Part shown: in pieces, positions 1-7,757 of the stretch
Layout of the letters: each line of letters opens with the position of its first letter
Position numbering within the stretch: the stretch's first letter is position 1
Origin: Clostridiales bacterium UBA1779
GTDB taxonomy: Bacteria; Bacillota; Clostridia; Oscillospirales; CAG-272
Length of the DNA: 15,049 nucleotides
Assembly: GCA_002314565.1 (NCBI GenBank)
Contig: DCGL01000099.1
Coordinates: forward strand, 1 to 15,049
Reading direction: 5' to 3'
Position numbers and translations under genes: made by a program
The notes under the pieces: generated by a model
Told to the model about the DNA's origin: nothing
The model's database searches: none
The model's input: only the letters and a program-made list of their open reading frames with translations

Positions 1-45
1 TGGGTGACCTCCTACTCGATTTGATTTGAAAACAATGTCGTAACA

Positions 46-98
46 AAACTCACAGCACTGTTTTTAACTCGCAAATTCAAAAACAGTGCTGTGAGTTT
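46..98 (-). terminator. Intrinsic terminator closing the SGNH gene cluster
   Basis: A perfect 20-bp inverted repeat (arms 46-65 and 79-98) encloses a 13-nt loop. It lies 14 bp beyond the stop codon of the minus-strand gene at 113-1096. Read on the minus strand the stem ends in a run of four T followed by GTT, as expected for factor-independent termination. The stem is symmetrical enough to stop transcription from either side. Positions 1-45 show nothing recognisable. Confidence 0.85.
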
Positions 99-112
99 AT
101 TATGGCCTTTTA

Positions 113-1096
113 TTACAGCCCCTTATCAATCTCTGGGACGAGATTTCTGACGTATTCGCCGTAGCCGAGGTCGTTCGGGTGCAGGCGCAGGTCAGAGTAG
201 AAGCCGGGGAAGTGCGGGGTGAGATTGTAGCCGTAAATTACGTTGTGACCGTACTTCTTTGCGGTTTCGGTGATGAATTCGACAGCGGATTCAAAGGTGC
301 CGACCTTGGTGATTTTGCCGTGGTCTCCTCTCCACAGGGGAGTGAGGATGAAAATCTTTGACGTTGGATAAAGCTCGGCAAGACCCTTCAGAAATGCTTC
401 GCAGCGTGTGTGGAAGAGTTCGAGTTCGAAGCCGGACCAGTCGTTCGTGCCGTAGGCAACGGTGATGATGTCGGGAACGAAGGACTTTGCAAAATCGGGA
501 TCGAGAATGCCGGGAACGAACTTTTCGCCGCCGATGGCCTGGTTGACCATATAGGCATCGTAAATCTGAGCAAGTCTGTTCGTGTATGCCAGAGAGGGAT
601 AAATTGCATCGTAGCCCTGTGAAATCGAATCTCCGAAGCAGATCATTTTGCGTGTATAGGTGGCAGCTTCGAATTTTGCACCGTCGTCAAGTGTGACGTT
701 CGATACTCTGGCAGCCGTCAGGCAGGGGAACCAGACTGTGACGCGGTGTTCTCCGGCAGGAAGGGAAGCGGTGATATGCCCCTTGTTTATCCACATTTCC
801 TGCTCGCCGAGGTGCTGTTTGAGAACTCCGTCAATATATATATCGAAGAAGTAGAATTTGCGGCTTGAGGCTACCGTTACGGTATAATCAAATGAAAATG
901 AAGCCGAATCTGTGATGAAATCGAAATTGATGCCGGAGGTTGCAAACGTTTTTACGTAAAAATCGCGGGGACTTGTCTCTTGGTAATAGCTTTCAGCCGG
1001 TTTTGTGAAGCGGTGGAACTCTGCAGCCCCCTCGCTTTCGGTCACGTAAGCATAACCGCGGGTGATTGACTTTACCTGTTCTGTTGAAAGAATCAT
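113..1096 (-). CDS. SGNH/GDSL hydrolase, acyl-carbohydrate esterase type
   Basis: 327-aa protein without a signal peptide or membrane segment, so probably cytoplasmic. The N-terminal ~145 residues look like a beta-sandwich accessory domain, as in many clostridial two-domain SGNH esterases. The catalytic domain begins near residue 150 and shows the family blocks: block I FGDSISQG with nucleophile Ser157, block II NQAIGG (187-192), block III YGTND with Asn218, and block V SDLRLHPND with Asp302 and His306. The likely reaction is hydrolysis of an ester, such as an O-acetyl group, on a carbohydrate; the substrate is not visible. The ATG start is preceded by GAAAGG at a good distance. It is the last gene of a three-gene minus-strand cluster, 64 bp after its neighbour, and is followed by a strong terminator. 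It is the only one of the three with a textbook catalytic set. Confidence 0.88.
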   Translation of the reverse strand: MILSTEQVKSITRGYAYVTESEGAAEFHRFTKPAESYYQETSPRDFYVKTFATSGINFDFITDSASFSFDYTVTVASSRKFYFFDIYIDGVLKQHLGEQEMWINKGHITASLPAGEHRVTVWFPCLTAARVSNVTLDDGAKFEAATYTRKMICFGDSISQGYDAIYPSLAYTNRLAQIYDAYMVNQAIGGEKFVPGILDPDFAKSFVPDIITVAYGTNDWSGFELELFHTRCEAFLKGLAELYPTSKIFILTPLWRGDHGKITKVGTFESAVEFITETAKKYGHNVIYGYNLTPHFPGFYSDLRLHPNDLGYGEYVRNLVPEIDKGL

Positions 1097-1160
1097 TTTT
1101 CAGCCTTTCGTTATTTAAGGATTTTATCCTGTATTATTCAGTAGTTTTGATAATCAGCGC

Positions 1161-2618
1161 TTATTTCTTCATTTCCATTCTGTCGGAGTGATATGCCCAC
1201 CAGTATCCCGTTGAGAATTTGTCAAAGATTTCTTCTTTCAAAAACAGAATTTTCAGTGACGCCGGGGCGCCGCTGAACACCTCATCCGAGGCTTCGAGGC
1301 TTTCTTCCGATTCACGGTCCATAATAATGCCCTTGAGTGTGGGGCAGGAGGCAAAGGCTCCGTTTGCAATAAGGCTCAGATTTTCCCTGACCGTTACGTA
1401 TTCGAGCAAGGAGCACTTTGAAAAGACAGCAGAGCCCTCCTTTCCGAGCACGAGGACGTCCTGACCCTTGTAGGTTGCGGGAATTGTGAGCTCCGTCATA
1501 TATGCGGCGGCATCTGTGGTTCCCGTTATTGTCAGAAGTCCGTCGACGGTTTCAAAAACGAAATATTTTTCAAACGGGTCCTCTTCGTAATCGGAAGTGG
1601 GCTCTTTTGTTTCAGCCGGTTTCTTTCCCGGGGGCTCGGGCAGCTCAAGAGTTACGGCATCGGTTCTTCCCAGCGTGCGCAGAATATCGTTTGTCAGGTA
1701 TCTTGTGTGAACCGTGACGCCTGCATCGTTCAGATGGAAGTTAGTATCATAGAAGTATCCCTTGTCCATAATCGAATCACGGGGATTGCTTATGATTTCA
1801 CAGTTGATATTGTCTTCGATATAATCAGTAAATTCATGGATTGATTCGTCTGTAGTGCCTTTCGCCATGGCCGACGAATTCATCGGGCAGAAACTGAAAT
1901 AAACTTCAGCCCCGCGTCCTTCGACCTTCCGGATGTATTTGTTTACGTATTCAATGAACTCTTCGTCGAAAATTGACGGTTCAAGTGTGATTGTCTGCGA
2001 CTTGTCATATTCGTAGGTCATTACGTTGTATTCGCGTGGGTAAACGATGTCCCCGTATTCATTGAAGGCGGAGCGACTGTACACACCTGTTTGCTTGACG
2101 GTGCGGCCTTCCAGTGCATATTCGTATCTTTTGCCGAGATATGAGAAGAGATTGCCGGCGAGGTCGGGATAATTGTCGATTCCGACAAAACGAAGCATCG
2201 AAAAGTCTCCTTCAAGCGCCTGCCAGGCGGAGCTTGCATTGAAATACAGTGAAAGCGTCTGCTCATTGAGCTCGGGTGCAAGAATGATGATGTCTCCTTC
2301 GTTAATATTCGAAAGAGACAAATCGAGCATCAGCTTTGTTCCGAGAGTTGCATAAAGGCCGAAGTTGACGGTCTTATAGCCTGTCGCCTCTTCAATCATT
2401 CCGGAATCCAGGCCGAAGGCAACGGAGCTGCCGCCGACAATCACGATTTTCTTTTCATTCGTTGAATTCAGAAGCTCGTACTTGTCTGCAAGCTCGCCGA
2501 GAAAGGTTTCGCCGTAAATCTTGGGCAGAAATGCAAGAGACCCTGCTATGAAAGCAAAGGGCAGCAATACCGTAATCAGTATAAGTATGAATCGTAAAAG
2601 GTTTTTCTTCTTTTTCAT
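1161..2618 (-). CDS. Membrane-anchored SGNH-like protein with C-terminal BspA-type leucine-rich segment
   Basis: 485 aa. After a Lys-rich N-terminus a single hydrophobic segment (about 8-30) should act as a signal anchor, placing the rest outside the membrane. Residues ~56-315 form an SGNH-like domain: block I VGGSSVAFG with candidate nucleophile Ser64, a shared APELN stretch (114-118) near where the oxyanion residue is expected, and a closing DTNFHLND with Asp291 and His295. It resembles the DltD/AlgX-type branch of extracellular acyl-handling proteins more than classical GDSL esterases; that is inference. A Pro/Glu/Lys-rich linker (~325-350) leads to a short BspA-type leucine-rich segment (~375-460; ELTIPATYKGQDV and ANGAFASCPTL). 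Its start has AAAGGA about 11 nt upstream. The SGNH part is clearly related to the C-terminal domain of the adjacent 1041-aa lipoprotein, but here SGNH precedes the leucine-rich part. No enzymatic substrate can be assigned. Confidence 0.8.
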   Translation of the reverse strand: MKKKKNLLRFILILITVLLPFAFIAGSLAFLPKIYGETFLGELADKYELLNSTNEKKIVIVGGSSVAFGLDSGMIEEATGYKTVNFGLYATLGTKLMLDLSLSNINEGDIIILAPELNEQTLSLYFNASSAWQALEGDFSMLRFVGIDNYPDLAGNLFSYLGKRYEYALEGRTVKQTGVYSRSAFNEYGDIVYPREYNVMTYEYDKSQTITLEPSIFDEEFIEYVNKYIRKVEGRGAEVYFSFCPMNSSAMAKGTTDESIHEFTDYIEDNINCEIISNPRDSIMDKGYFYDTNFHLNDAGVTVHTRYLTNDILRTLGRTDAVTLELPEPPGKKPAETKEPTSDYEEDPFEKYFVFETVDGLLTITGTTDAAAYMTELTIPATYKGQDVLVLGKEGSAVFSKCSLLEYVTVRENLSLIANGAFASCPTLKGIIMDRESEESLEASDEVFSGAPASLKILFLKEEIFDKFSTGYWWAYHSDRMEMKK

Positions 2619-2679
2619 TTAATTACCGTTCCTTTGACACTTTTTGTCTCGAAGGCATAAAGCACCGGACTTTGCTGCG

Positions 2680-5600
2680 TTACTTTGAAAAATATGCGAT
2701 AAGGTCACGGGCGAGAAGTCCGGTTCTGATAACCTGACCCTCGGTATTTACGTGGTATATCGAATTGTACAGATACTGACGTTCAAACAGATAATCTGAG
2801 GGAACCGAGATTCTTGTGACGTGCAGCTTTGTGTCGACAGCCTTCATGAAAGCCGTCTGTTCCGCTCCGTCGTTAATCTGAGAAGCCTTTGTAAAGGCAA
2901 TTCTTGCCGCCACGCAGCTTGAGAACAGCACCTTGCCGCCTTTCGCAGCTATCAGGTCATAAGCTCTGTTGATTTCCTGAACGTAGACGAAAGTCGTTCC
3001 GTTGTAGCTTGTACTTGTGTTGTTGTTGATAAATCCCGTAGGTGTTGAGAATGAGTTCGAGCCGAAGCCTCCGTTTTTGTCGTATCCGTCGAGAGCCTGG
3101 GTGGTTTTTTCATCTGTACCGACCTTTTTCTTTGAATAATCTCCCCAGGCATTAACCGTGTCTGTAGTGAAAGTTTCATAGCTCTGCGGGTCTCTTGATC
3201 TTGCATTCGTATTGCGGGCGGCCATAACCGAGAACAATTTGAAGTAATGACGGATATCCACGCAGCTGTAAGCGTCGTAGGCTCCCTCGAAAATCTGCCA
3301 CAGCACGTTGTCAATTTCATTGTGGCCGTACTGGAATTTGTTGAGCTCCGGCTCGTGAATCAGAATGTCACCGGGGTTAATATAATTGGAAATGACTTCG
3401 ATATAGAAGGCGGCTGCCGTGCTTGCGTTCTGACCGTAGTTTACAACCGAATACTCATAGCCTGCTTCTTTCAGCTTCGATTCCAGAAGCGGTGAATCAA
3501 TGCCGTAGGCTGAATTGGAGCCTGAAACGATGACTATCTTCTTTCCCGGGGCGGTAATCAGCCAGTCAAACTTGACGGCATACGTTCCGTTTCTTCCTGA
3601 GAGATATGACGGCATTCTCATGGCACCGAGATAAATCTTTGAGAAATTCGGGCATTTTGCATACCAGTCATCAGGCATGGTCTGAACCGAATCAAAGAAA
3701 CGCAGTGTCGTGAAATTCTGACAGTTCTGTACCGTTGACGATGCAACGGATATAATACATCTCGGGAAAACCAGGGTTGTGAGGTTTTTGTTGTCCTTGA
3801 ATACCCCGGCTGAAAGATGGGTTACGGGGTAACCGTCTATCGTTTCGGGAATGACAACCGTTGTGTCGGTACCCTTATATTTCGTGATGGTTACATATTT
3901 CGTCGTGATTTTTTCGCTCTTGGAATACTGGAAGGTTTTGGTCGAAGCGGAAACCGTATAGGTGAAATCCTCGGCGGGGCTTGCCTTAATCCATACGCAC
4001 CACAGAGAAATTGCTCCGCGTTCGGGCATTATCACGTTCCAGCCCGGGGCATAGAAGGTTCCGCTTCCGTCCCTCTCGGTATTGTATCCGAGCAGCACGT
4101 AGCCTTCACGCTTGAATACCCCGAGGTCCGGTTTTGCGTTCGGGCAGTGATAAATGGTTGTTGCGTTGTAGGTCTCGGTGAGGTAGTCGTCCTTGGTCAG
4201 CGTGCAGGTTCCTCCGTTCGGATGATACAGAATAACCCACTTGCCATTCGGTACGGACACCGTAAGTGCGGGGTCAGGCGGAGGATTGAAGTTTACGACG
4301 ACCGTGTTATCGGCATTTCTTTTGAGTTTAAAGGAGTACGAAAACGAAGTTGCAACGACCTTTCCGCCCACCGTGATGTTTTTGATGGAGCCCTTTTTCG
4401 GAACGGCAGTGACCTTTACGGTTGTTCCTTCCGAATAGTAACCGGGCTGCAGACTTGATGATACTGAGCCCCATTCGCTTTCATTTACGGAATAGGAGTA
4501 ATAAATATCGTTTTTCTTGTGCACGTCGATAATCAGTCCGGCATTTCCCGTAACGTTTGCCATTGTTACTGTTCCGGTCTTTGCGTCAAATACAGCTCCA
4601 TCGGAAACGGAGGTGAACTCATATCCGTCTGCTATTGTGACCGTGAATTTTGCAGTATCCCCGTGTGCAACGGAAAGCTTTGAAGCGGAAGCCGTTACTC
4701 CTTCGCTGCACTTCAGTGTGACATCATACGTACGCTTTTCGAAATTGGCTATGAGGTTGATATCCTTGTCAACGATGAGTGAGTACTCCGTCCTGTCTGC
4801 AACAAGCCGACCGCCGGCTGAAAGAGCCTTGCCGTCAGAATAACCGAGGAATACGTAACCTGTATTTGGTTTTACGCTGACCGTCACCGTATCACCGTCA
4901 TACGCATAGTTCTTGTCGGGGCTCACTGTAATATTTCCGCCTGCGCTGACGTTGGCTTTTACGCTGACGCTGCGCTTCGGAAGAGCGGTGGTATATATTT
5001 TATACGTTGCCGGTTTTGAGATTGTCGCAGTGACGAGGGAACCGTCAAATGTAAGACCGTCCCCGAGTTCGGAAAAGACGTAGCCCTCTGCATAATCAAA
5101 GGCAAAGAAAACGGTTGTTCCGACCTTTGCGGTGATTTCGTCAACTGTTCTGATGATGATTCCCGGGGTTTCTTCAAGCCTGACGGTCGCATATTCTCGT
5201 TTGAAATTTGCATATATTGTCGCAGAGGACGAGGGAACGTAGTCAAAAACGGCACTTGAGGAAATAAGTTCTCCGCCGGCGTTGAGAGGGGCTTCAAGCG
5301 AGTATCCGACGAAGCCGAACTGATTTCCGGCAGCTGCGGTAAGGGTTAGGGGGTCGCCTTCGCGCACATTGACGCTGCTTGGGGACACCTGTCCGTAATC
5401 GGCGCCGGTATTATCTCCGAAATCTGAAGTTTTGCATATTATTTCGCAGTCGCGCAGCAGTCTGGTCTTGAAAATGACGGTTGTAGGGTAGTAAACGGGA
5501 CCTGTGGTCAGCTTGCCGTCATCCGTCAGAGCCGCCCCTTCAAGTCGTTCAAGAGTATATCCGTCTTTGAGTGTGAATTCCGCAAGCAGAGCTTCTCCTT

Positions 5601-5805
5601 TGGAAACCTCCGTTATGCCGGAGACCGAAAAATCGACACCGGGATCATCTGCAAAAAGCACTTTAACAGTGGCTTTTCCGGGTTCTTCGCCTGCGTTGAA
5701 CGTGCAGGAGGACAATAGAAAAATCAATCCTGCAGCAAGGATGAAAAATAATATTGACAGAATTCTTTTTCCGGTCGGTCTGTATTCCATAACGTTTTCC
5801 CCCAT
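2680..5805 (-). CDS. Large surface lipoprotein: bacterial repeats, InlB-like repeat, leucine-rich segment and SGNH-like domain
   Basis: 1041 aa. A lipoprotein signal peptide (basic TGKR, hydrophobic 15-31) ends in LLSSC, giving lipidated Cys34 and an anchored surface protein. Residues ~45-506 hold about six degenerate beta-rich 'bacterial repeat' modules (GDTVTVSVKPNTGYVFLGY is typical). Residues 524-608 match an InlB/Flg_new repeat (FKREGYVLLGYNTERDG), and 647-728 match a BspA-type leucine-rich segment (VVIPETIDGYPVTHL). Residues 755-1041 form an SGNH-like domain with block I VSGSNSAYG (Ser763), EPELN (818-822) and a closing block with His1018. At the position of the neighbour's catalytic Asp this protein has Asn1014, so activity is doubtful; it may bind rather than hydrolyse. 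ATG at 5805 lacks a Shine-Dalgarno; Met6 (5790) follows a G-rich tract and is an equally good start, still leaving a normal signal peptide. First gene of the cluster, with a candidate promoter at 5927-5955. Confidence 0.85.
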   Translation of the reverse strand: MGENVMEYRPTGKRILSILFFILAAGLIFLLSSCTFNAGEEPGKATVKVLFADDPGVDFSVSGITEVSKGEALLAEFTLKDGYTLERLEGAALTDDGKLTTGPVYYPTTVIFKTRLLRDCEIICKTSDFGDNTGADYGQVSPSSVNVREGDPLTLTAAAGNQFGFVGYSLEAPLNAGGELISSSAVFDYVPSSSATIYANFKREYATVRLEETPGIIIRTVDEITAKVGTTVFFAFDYAEGYVFSELGDGLTFDGSLVTATISKPATYKIYTTALPKRSVSVKANVSAGGNITVSPDKNYAYDGDTVTVSVKPNTGYVFLGYSDGKALSAGGRLVADRTEYSLIVDKDINLIANFEKRTYDVTLKCSEGVTASASKLSVAHGDTAKFTVTIADGYEFTSVSDGAVFDAKTGTVTMANVTGNAGLIIDVHKKNDIYYSYSVNESEWGSVSSSLQPGYYSEGTTVKVTAVPKKGSIKNITVGGKVVATSFSYSFKLKRNADNTVVVNFNPPPDPALTVSVPNGKWVILYHPNGGTCTLTKDDYLTETYNATTIYHCPNAKPDLGVFKREGYVLLGYNTERDGSGTFYAPGWNVIMPERGAISLWCVWIKASPAEDFTYTVSASTKTFQYSKSEKITTKYVTITKYKGTDTTVVIPETIDGYPVTHLSAGVFKDNKNLTTLVFPRCIISVASSTVQNCQNFTTLRFFDSVQTMPDDWYAKCPNFSKIYLGAMRMPSYLSGRNGTYAVKFDWLITAPGKKIVIVSGSNSAYGIDSPLLESKLKEAGYEYSVVNYGQNASTAAAFYIEVISNYINPGDILIHEPELNKFQYGHNEIDNVLWQIFEGAYDAYSCVDIRHYFKLFSVMAARNTNARSRDPQSYETFTTDTVNAWGDYSKKKVGTDEKTTQALDGYDKNGGFGSNSFSTPTGFINNNTSTSYNGTTFVYVQEINRAYDLIAAKGGKVLFSSCVAARIAFTKASQINDGAEQTAFMKAVDTKLHVTRISVPSDYLFERQYLYNSIYHVNTEGQVIRTGLLARDLIAYFSK

Positions 5806-5820
5806 AAAGGCGATTTCTGT

Positions 5821-5834
5821 CCGGCTTCTGCCGG
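5821..5834 (-). other. Small hairpin in the leader of the lipoprotein gene
   Basis: CCGGC and GCCGG arms with a 4-nt loop form a perfect 5-bp stem, 16-29 nt upstream of the ATG at 5805 in the ~120-nt minus-strand leader. It may simply be a stabilising hairpin. No known riboswitch motif was recognised around it. Confidence 0.4.
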
Positions 5835-5926
5835 AAAACGGTTGCGTATGTGAGAGCTGTGTAAAACGCGCCTGCTCTTTTCTGCGCGTACTGCGATTTT
5901 ACAGATAAATATAATTTTACCATAAT

Positions 5927-5955
5927 ATTATATAAAAAACAAGATAAAAATCCAA
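5927..5955 (-). promoter_or_regulatory. Candidate sigma-A promoter for the SGNH/lipoprotein cluster
   Basis: On the minus strand TTGGAT (5950-5955) and TATAAT (5927-5932) are separated by exactly 17 bp. The -10 is perfect and the -35 is 4/6. Transcription would start near 5920, giving a ~115-130 nt leader before the lipoprotein start codon. The surrounding DNA is very AT-rich, so other -10-like hexamers exist nearby and the exact start is uncertain. Confidence 0.55.
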
Positions 5956-5979
5956 TATCACGTTGTGCCTATTTTTTGC

Positions 5980-6008
5980 TTGACTTTTGGCGGGGATTAT
6001 GCGATAAT
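5980..6008 (+). promoter_or_regulatory. Sigma-A promoter for the Dabb-thyA-folA operon
   Basis: TTGACT (5980-5985) and GATAAT (6003-6008) are spaced 17 bp apart, each one mismatch from consensus. The start codon of the Dabb gene lies 35 bp downstream, leaving a short leader with a GGGG element at about 6030-6033 that could serve as ribosome binding site. It is divergent from, and about 25 bp away from, the minus-strand candidate promoter, so the two probably share one control region. Confidence 0.75.
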
Positions 6009-6042
6009 ATTATATCTATTTTTTAATATGGGGTAGTATGAA

Positions 6043-6351
6043 ATGATAAGGCACATCGTTATGTGGAAATTCGCCGATGAGGCCTGCGGAAAGACGAGAG
6101 AAGAGAACCTCGACTTTGTCGCAGAAAAACTTATGACCCTTTATAAAAGCGGAAAGGTCGCGGGCCTTCGCCGTATGGAAATCGGCAAGGACGTCGGCCG
6201 CACGGATATGTCCTACGATATGGTGCTTGTAACGGAATTCGATTCGATGGAAGCGCTGAAGGCATATAAGGTGTTTCCGGATCACGCCGCAATTTCAGCC
6301 TACGTAAAGCAGGTCAGAACCGCGCGTGCAACGGTTGACTGTGAAATCTGA
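6043..6351 (+). CDS. Dabb (stress-responsive alpha/beta-barrel) family protein
   Basis: 102 aa, the usual size for a single Dabb domain. Family signatures are the opening MIRHIVMWKF, the central strand YDMVLVTEFDSMEAL followed by YKVFPDHA, and a closing strand ending in ATVDCEI. Dabb proteins are small dimeric ferredoxin-like folds. Known members include plant stress proteins and a few ligand-binding or cyclising enzymes, but most bacterial ones have no assigned function. The protein is cytoplasmic. It is the first gene after a good sigma-A promoter and stops 18 bp before thyA, so it is almost certainly co-transcribed with thyA and folA. A role in nucleotide or folate metabolism would be guesswork. 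Family assignment is confident; the role is unknown. Confidence 0.88.
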   Translation: MIRHIVMWKFADEACGKTREENLDFVAEKLMTLYKSGKVAGLRRMEIGKDVGRTDMSYDMVLVTEFDSMEALKAYKVFPDHAAISAYVKQVRTARATVDCEI

Positions 6352-6369
6352 CGCAGAAGGAGTACAAAA

Positions 6370-7200
6370 ATGAGCAGAGCAGACGAAATATACATTGAGA
6401 CCTGCCGGGATATCCTTGCAAACGGATACCGGGATGACAACGAAAAAGTCCGTCCTCACTGGGAAGACGGTACTCCTGCCCACACGATAAAAAAATTCTG
6501 TGTAGTAAACAGATACAATCTGCAGGAAGAATTTCCGCTGATGACCCTGCGCAAAACGGGAATTAAAAACTGCATTGACGAGATTCTCTGGATCTGGCAG
6601 AAAAAATCCAACCGTATCGAGGACCTGCATTCCCACATCTGGGACAGCTGGGCAGGCGAGGACGGAACCATCGGAAAAGCCTACGGATACCAGCTTGCAA
6701 TCAAGCATCAGTACCCCGAAGGCGAGTTCGACCAGGTTGACCGCGTACTGTACGATCTGACTCACAATCCTGCTTCCCGCAGAATTATGACCAACATATA
6801 CAACCATGCCGACCTGCACGAGATGAATCTCTATCCCTGCGCTTACTCGATGACGTTCAACGTTACCGGAAAGTACCTCAACGGAATTCTCAACCAGCGT
6901 TCACAGGATATGCTGACGGCAAACAACTGGAACGTAACCCAGTATGCAGTCCTGCTTTGTATGATAGCGCAGGTAACCGGCTTCCTTCCCGGTGAATTCG
7001 TCCACGTAATTGCGGACTGCCACATTTACGACAGACATATTCCTCTGGTTGAAGAAATGCTTACGAGAGAGAAATTCCCGGCACCGAAGCTTCAGCTCAA
7101 TCCCGAGATAAAGAATTTCTACGATTTTACGGTTGACGACGTCGTGTTTGACAATTATATTGCCAACCCGACCGGATTTAAGATTCCCGTTGCAATATAA
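6370..7200 (+). CDS. thyA: Thymidylate synthase, Bacillus subtilis ThyA type
   Basis: 276 aa. Converts dUMP to dTMP using methylene-tetrahydrofolate as one-carbon donor and reductant, releasing dihydrofolate. Catalytic Cys157 sits in LYPCAYSMTF; dUMP-contacting blocks follow as NQRSQD (175-180), WNV with Asn188, and DCHIY (216-220) with His218 and Tyr220. The N-terminal half has FPLMT, EILWIWQKKSN and IWDSWAGEDGTIG. The pattern (DGTPAHT near the N-terminus, and C-terminal INPE/LNPEIKNFYDFTVDD) matches from memory the B. subtilis ThyA/phage phi3T branch rather than the E. coli-like ThyB branch. The usual GD before HxY is AD here, and the usual CHxxxQF after the catalytic Cys is CAYSMTF. AGAAGGAG precedes the ATG. 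It lies between a Dabb gene and folA, the enzyme that recycles its by-product. Confidence 0.95.
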   Translation: MSRADEIYIETCRDILANGYRDDNEKVRPHWEDGTPAHTIKKFCVVNRYNLQEEFPLMTLRKTGIKNCIDEILWIWQKKSNRIEDLHSHIWDSWAGEDGTIGKAYGYQLAIKHQYPEGEFDQVDRVLYDLTHNPASRRIMTNIYNHADLHEMNLYPCAYSMTFNVTGKYLNGILNQRSQDMLTANNWNVTQYAVLLCMIAQVTGFLPGEFVHVIADCHIYDRHIPLVEEMLTREKFPAPKLQLNPEIKNFYDFTVDDVVFDNYIANPTGFKIPVAI

Positions 7201-7221
7201 TATCGAAAGGAGCTGTATCTT

Positions 7222-7719
7222 ATGGATTTGATACTTGCCGCCGACCGCAGCTGCGCCATCGGCAAAAAAGGAGGACTCCTTTACAGTATTCCCGAGGATA
7301 TGAAGTATTTCCGCAAAATGACAGCCGGCAAAACGGTTGTTATGGGCCAGAATACCTTCCTTTCGCTGCCGGGGCCCGCTCCTCTTAAAAACAGAACGAA
7401 TATCGTGCTGTCCGCCGACAGGAGCTTTGAAGCTCCCGGCTGTATAAACGTACACAGCTTTGACGAAATGTTTGAAGAGATAGCAAAGTATCCCGAAGAC
7501 AGCGTTATGCTTATCGGTGGCGGCAGCCTTTACAATGCGCTTTATACCAAGTGCCGCCGTGCGTATATCACCTGGGTCGATGCAATTACGGAAGACGCCG
7601 ATACCTTTATTCCCGATTTTCACAGACTTGAGGGCTGGTCCCTCGAATCGGAATCCTCAGCCGTTCAGACCGGGGATTACACCGTACATTTTGCGGTTTA
7701 CGTAAATCACAATCTGTGA
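7222..7719 (+). CDS. folA: Dihydrofolate reductase
   Basis: 165 aa, normal bacterial DHFR length. Reduces dihydrofolate to tetrahydrofolate with NADPH, regenerating the cofactor consumed by the thymidylate synthase 21 bp upstream. Visible motifs: AIGKKGGLLYSIPEDMKYF (Met20-loop region, with Asp26 as proton-handling residue), MGQNTFLSLP, LKNRTNIVLS with folate-binding Arg58, and LIGGGSLY (Gly99-101). Two departures from the textbook pattern stand out. The usual LPW is LLY, which is close to the LLF seen in clostridial enzymes. The usual MGR is MGQ at Gln43, removing an Arg that in E. coli contacts the NADPH phosphate. GAAAGGAG precedes the ATG. A weak 5-bp hairpin (7716-7729) overlaps the stop and is not a convincing terminator, so read-through into the next gene is likely. 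Confidence 0.95.
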   Translation: MDLILAADRSCAIGKKGGLLYSIPEDMKYFRKMTAGKTVVMGQNTFLSLPGPAPLKNRTNIVLSADRSFEAPGCINVHSFDEMFEEIAKYPEDSVMLIGGGSLYNALYTKCRRAYITWVDAITEDADTFIPDFHRLEGWSLESESSAVQTGDYTVHFAVYVNHNL

Positions 7720-7757
7720 GTCCGCTCACGGAAAAATATTAATTAAGGTGAGTTATT

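Noticed and set aside
3817..4458. Plus-strand open frame of 213 codons inside the lipoprotein gene
   Set aside because: Antisense to an evident coding sequence with recognisable domains; its translation has no family features and no ribosome binding site was seen.
5806..5920. Riboswitch in the lipoprotein leader
   Set aside because: The leader is long enough, but I see only a 5-bp hairpin and none of the conserved cores of the c-di-GMP, SAM, TPP or other common classes.
6901..7623. Minus-strand open frame of 240 codons opposite thyA and folA
   Set aside because: Antisense shadow of two certain genes; it spans their boundary and shows no domain.
7716..7729. Terminator after folA
   Set aside because: Only a 5-bp stem, overlapping the stop codon, and followed by A-rich rather than T-rich sequence.
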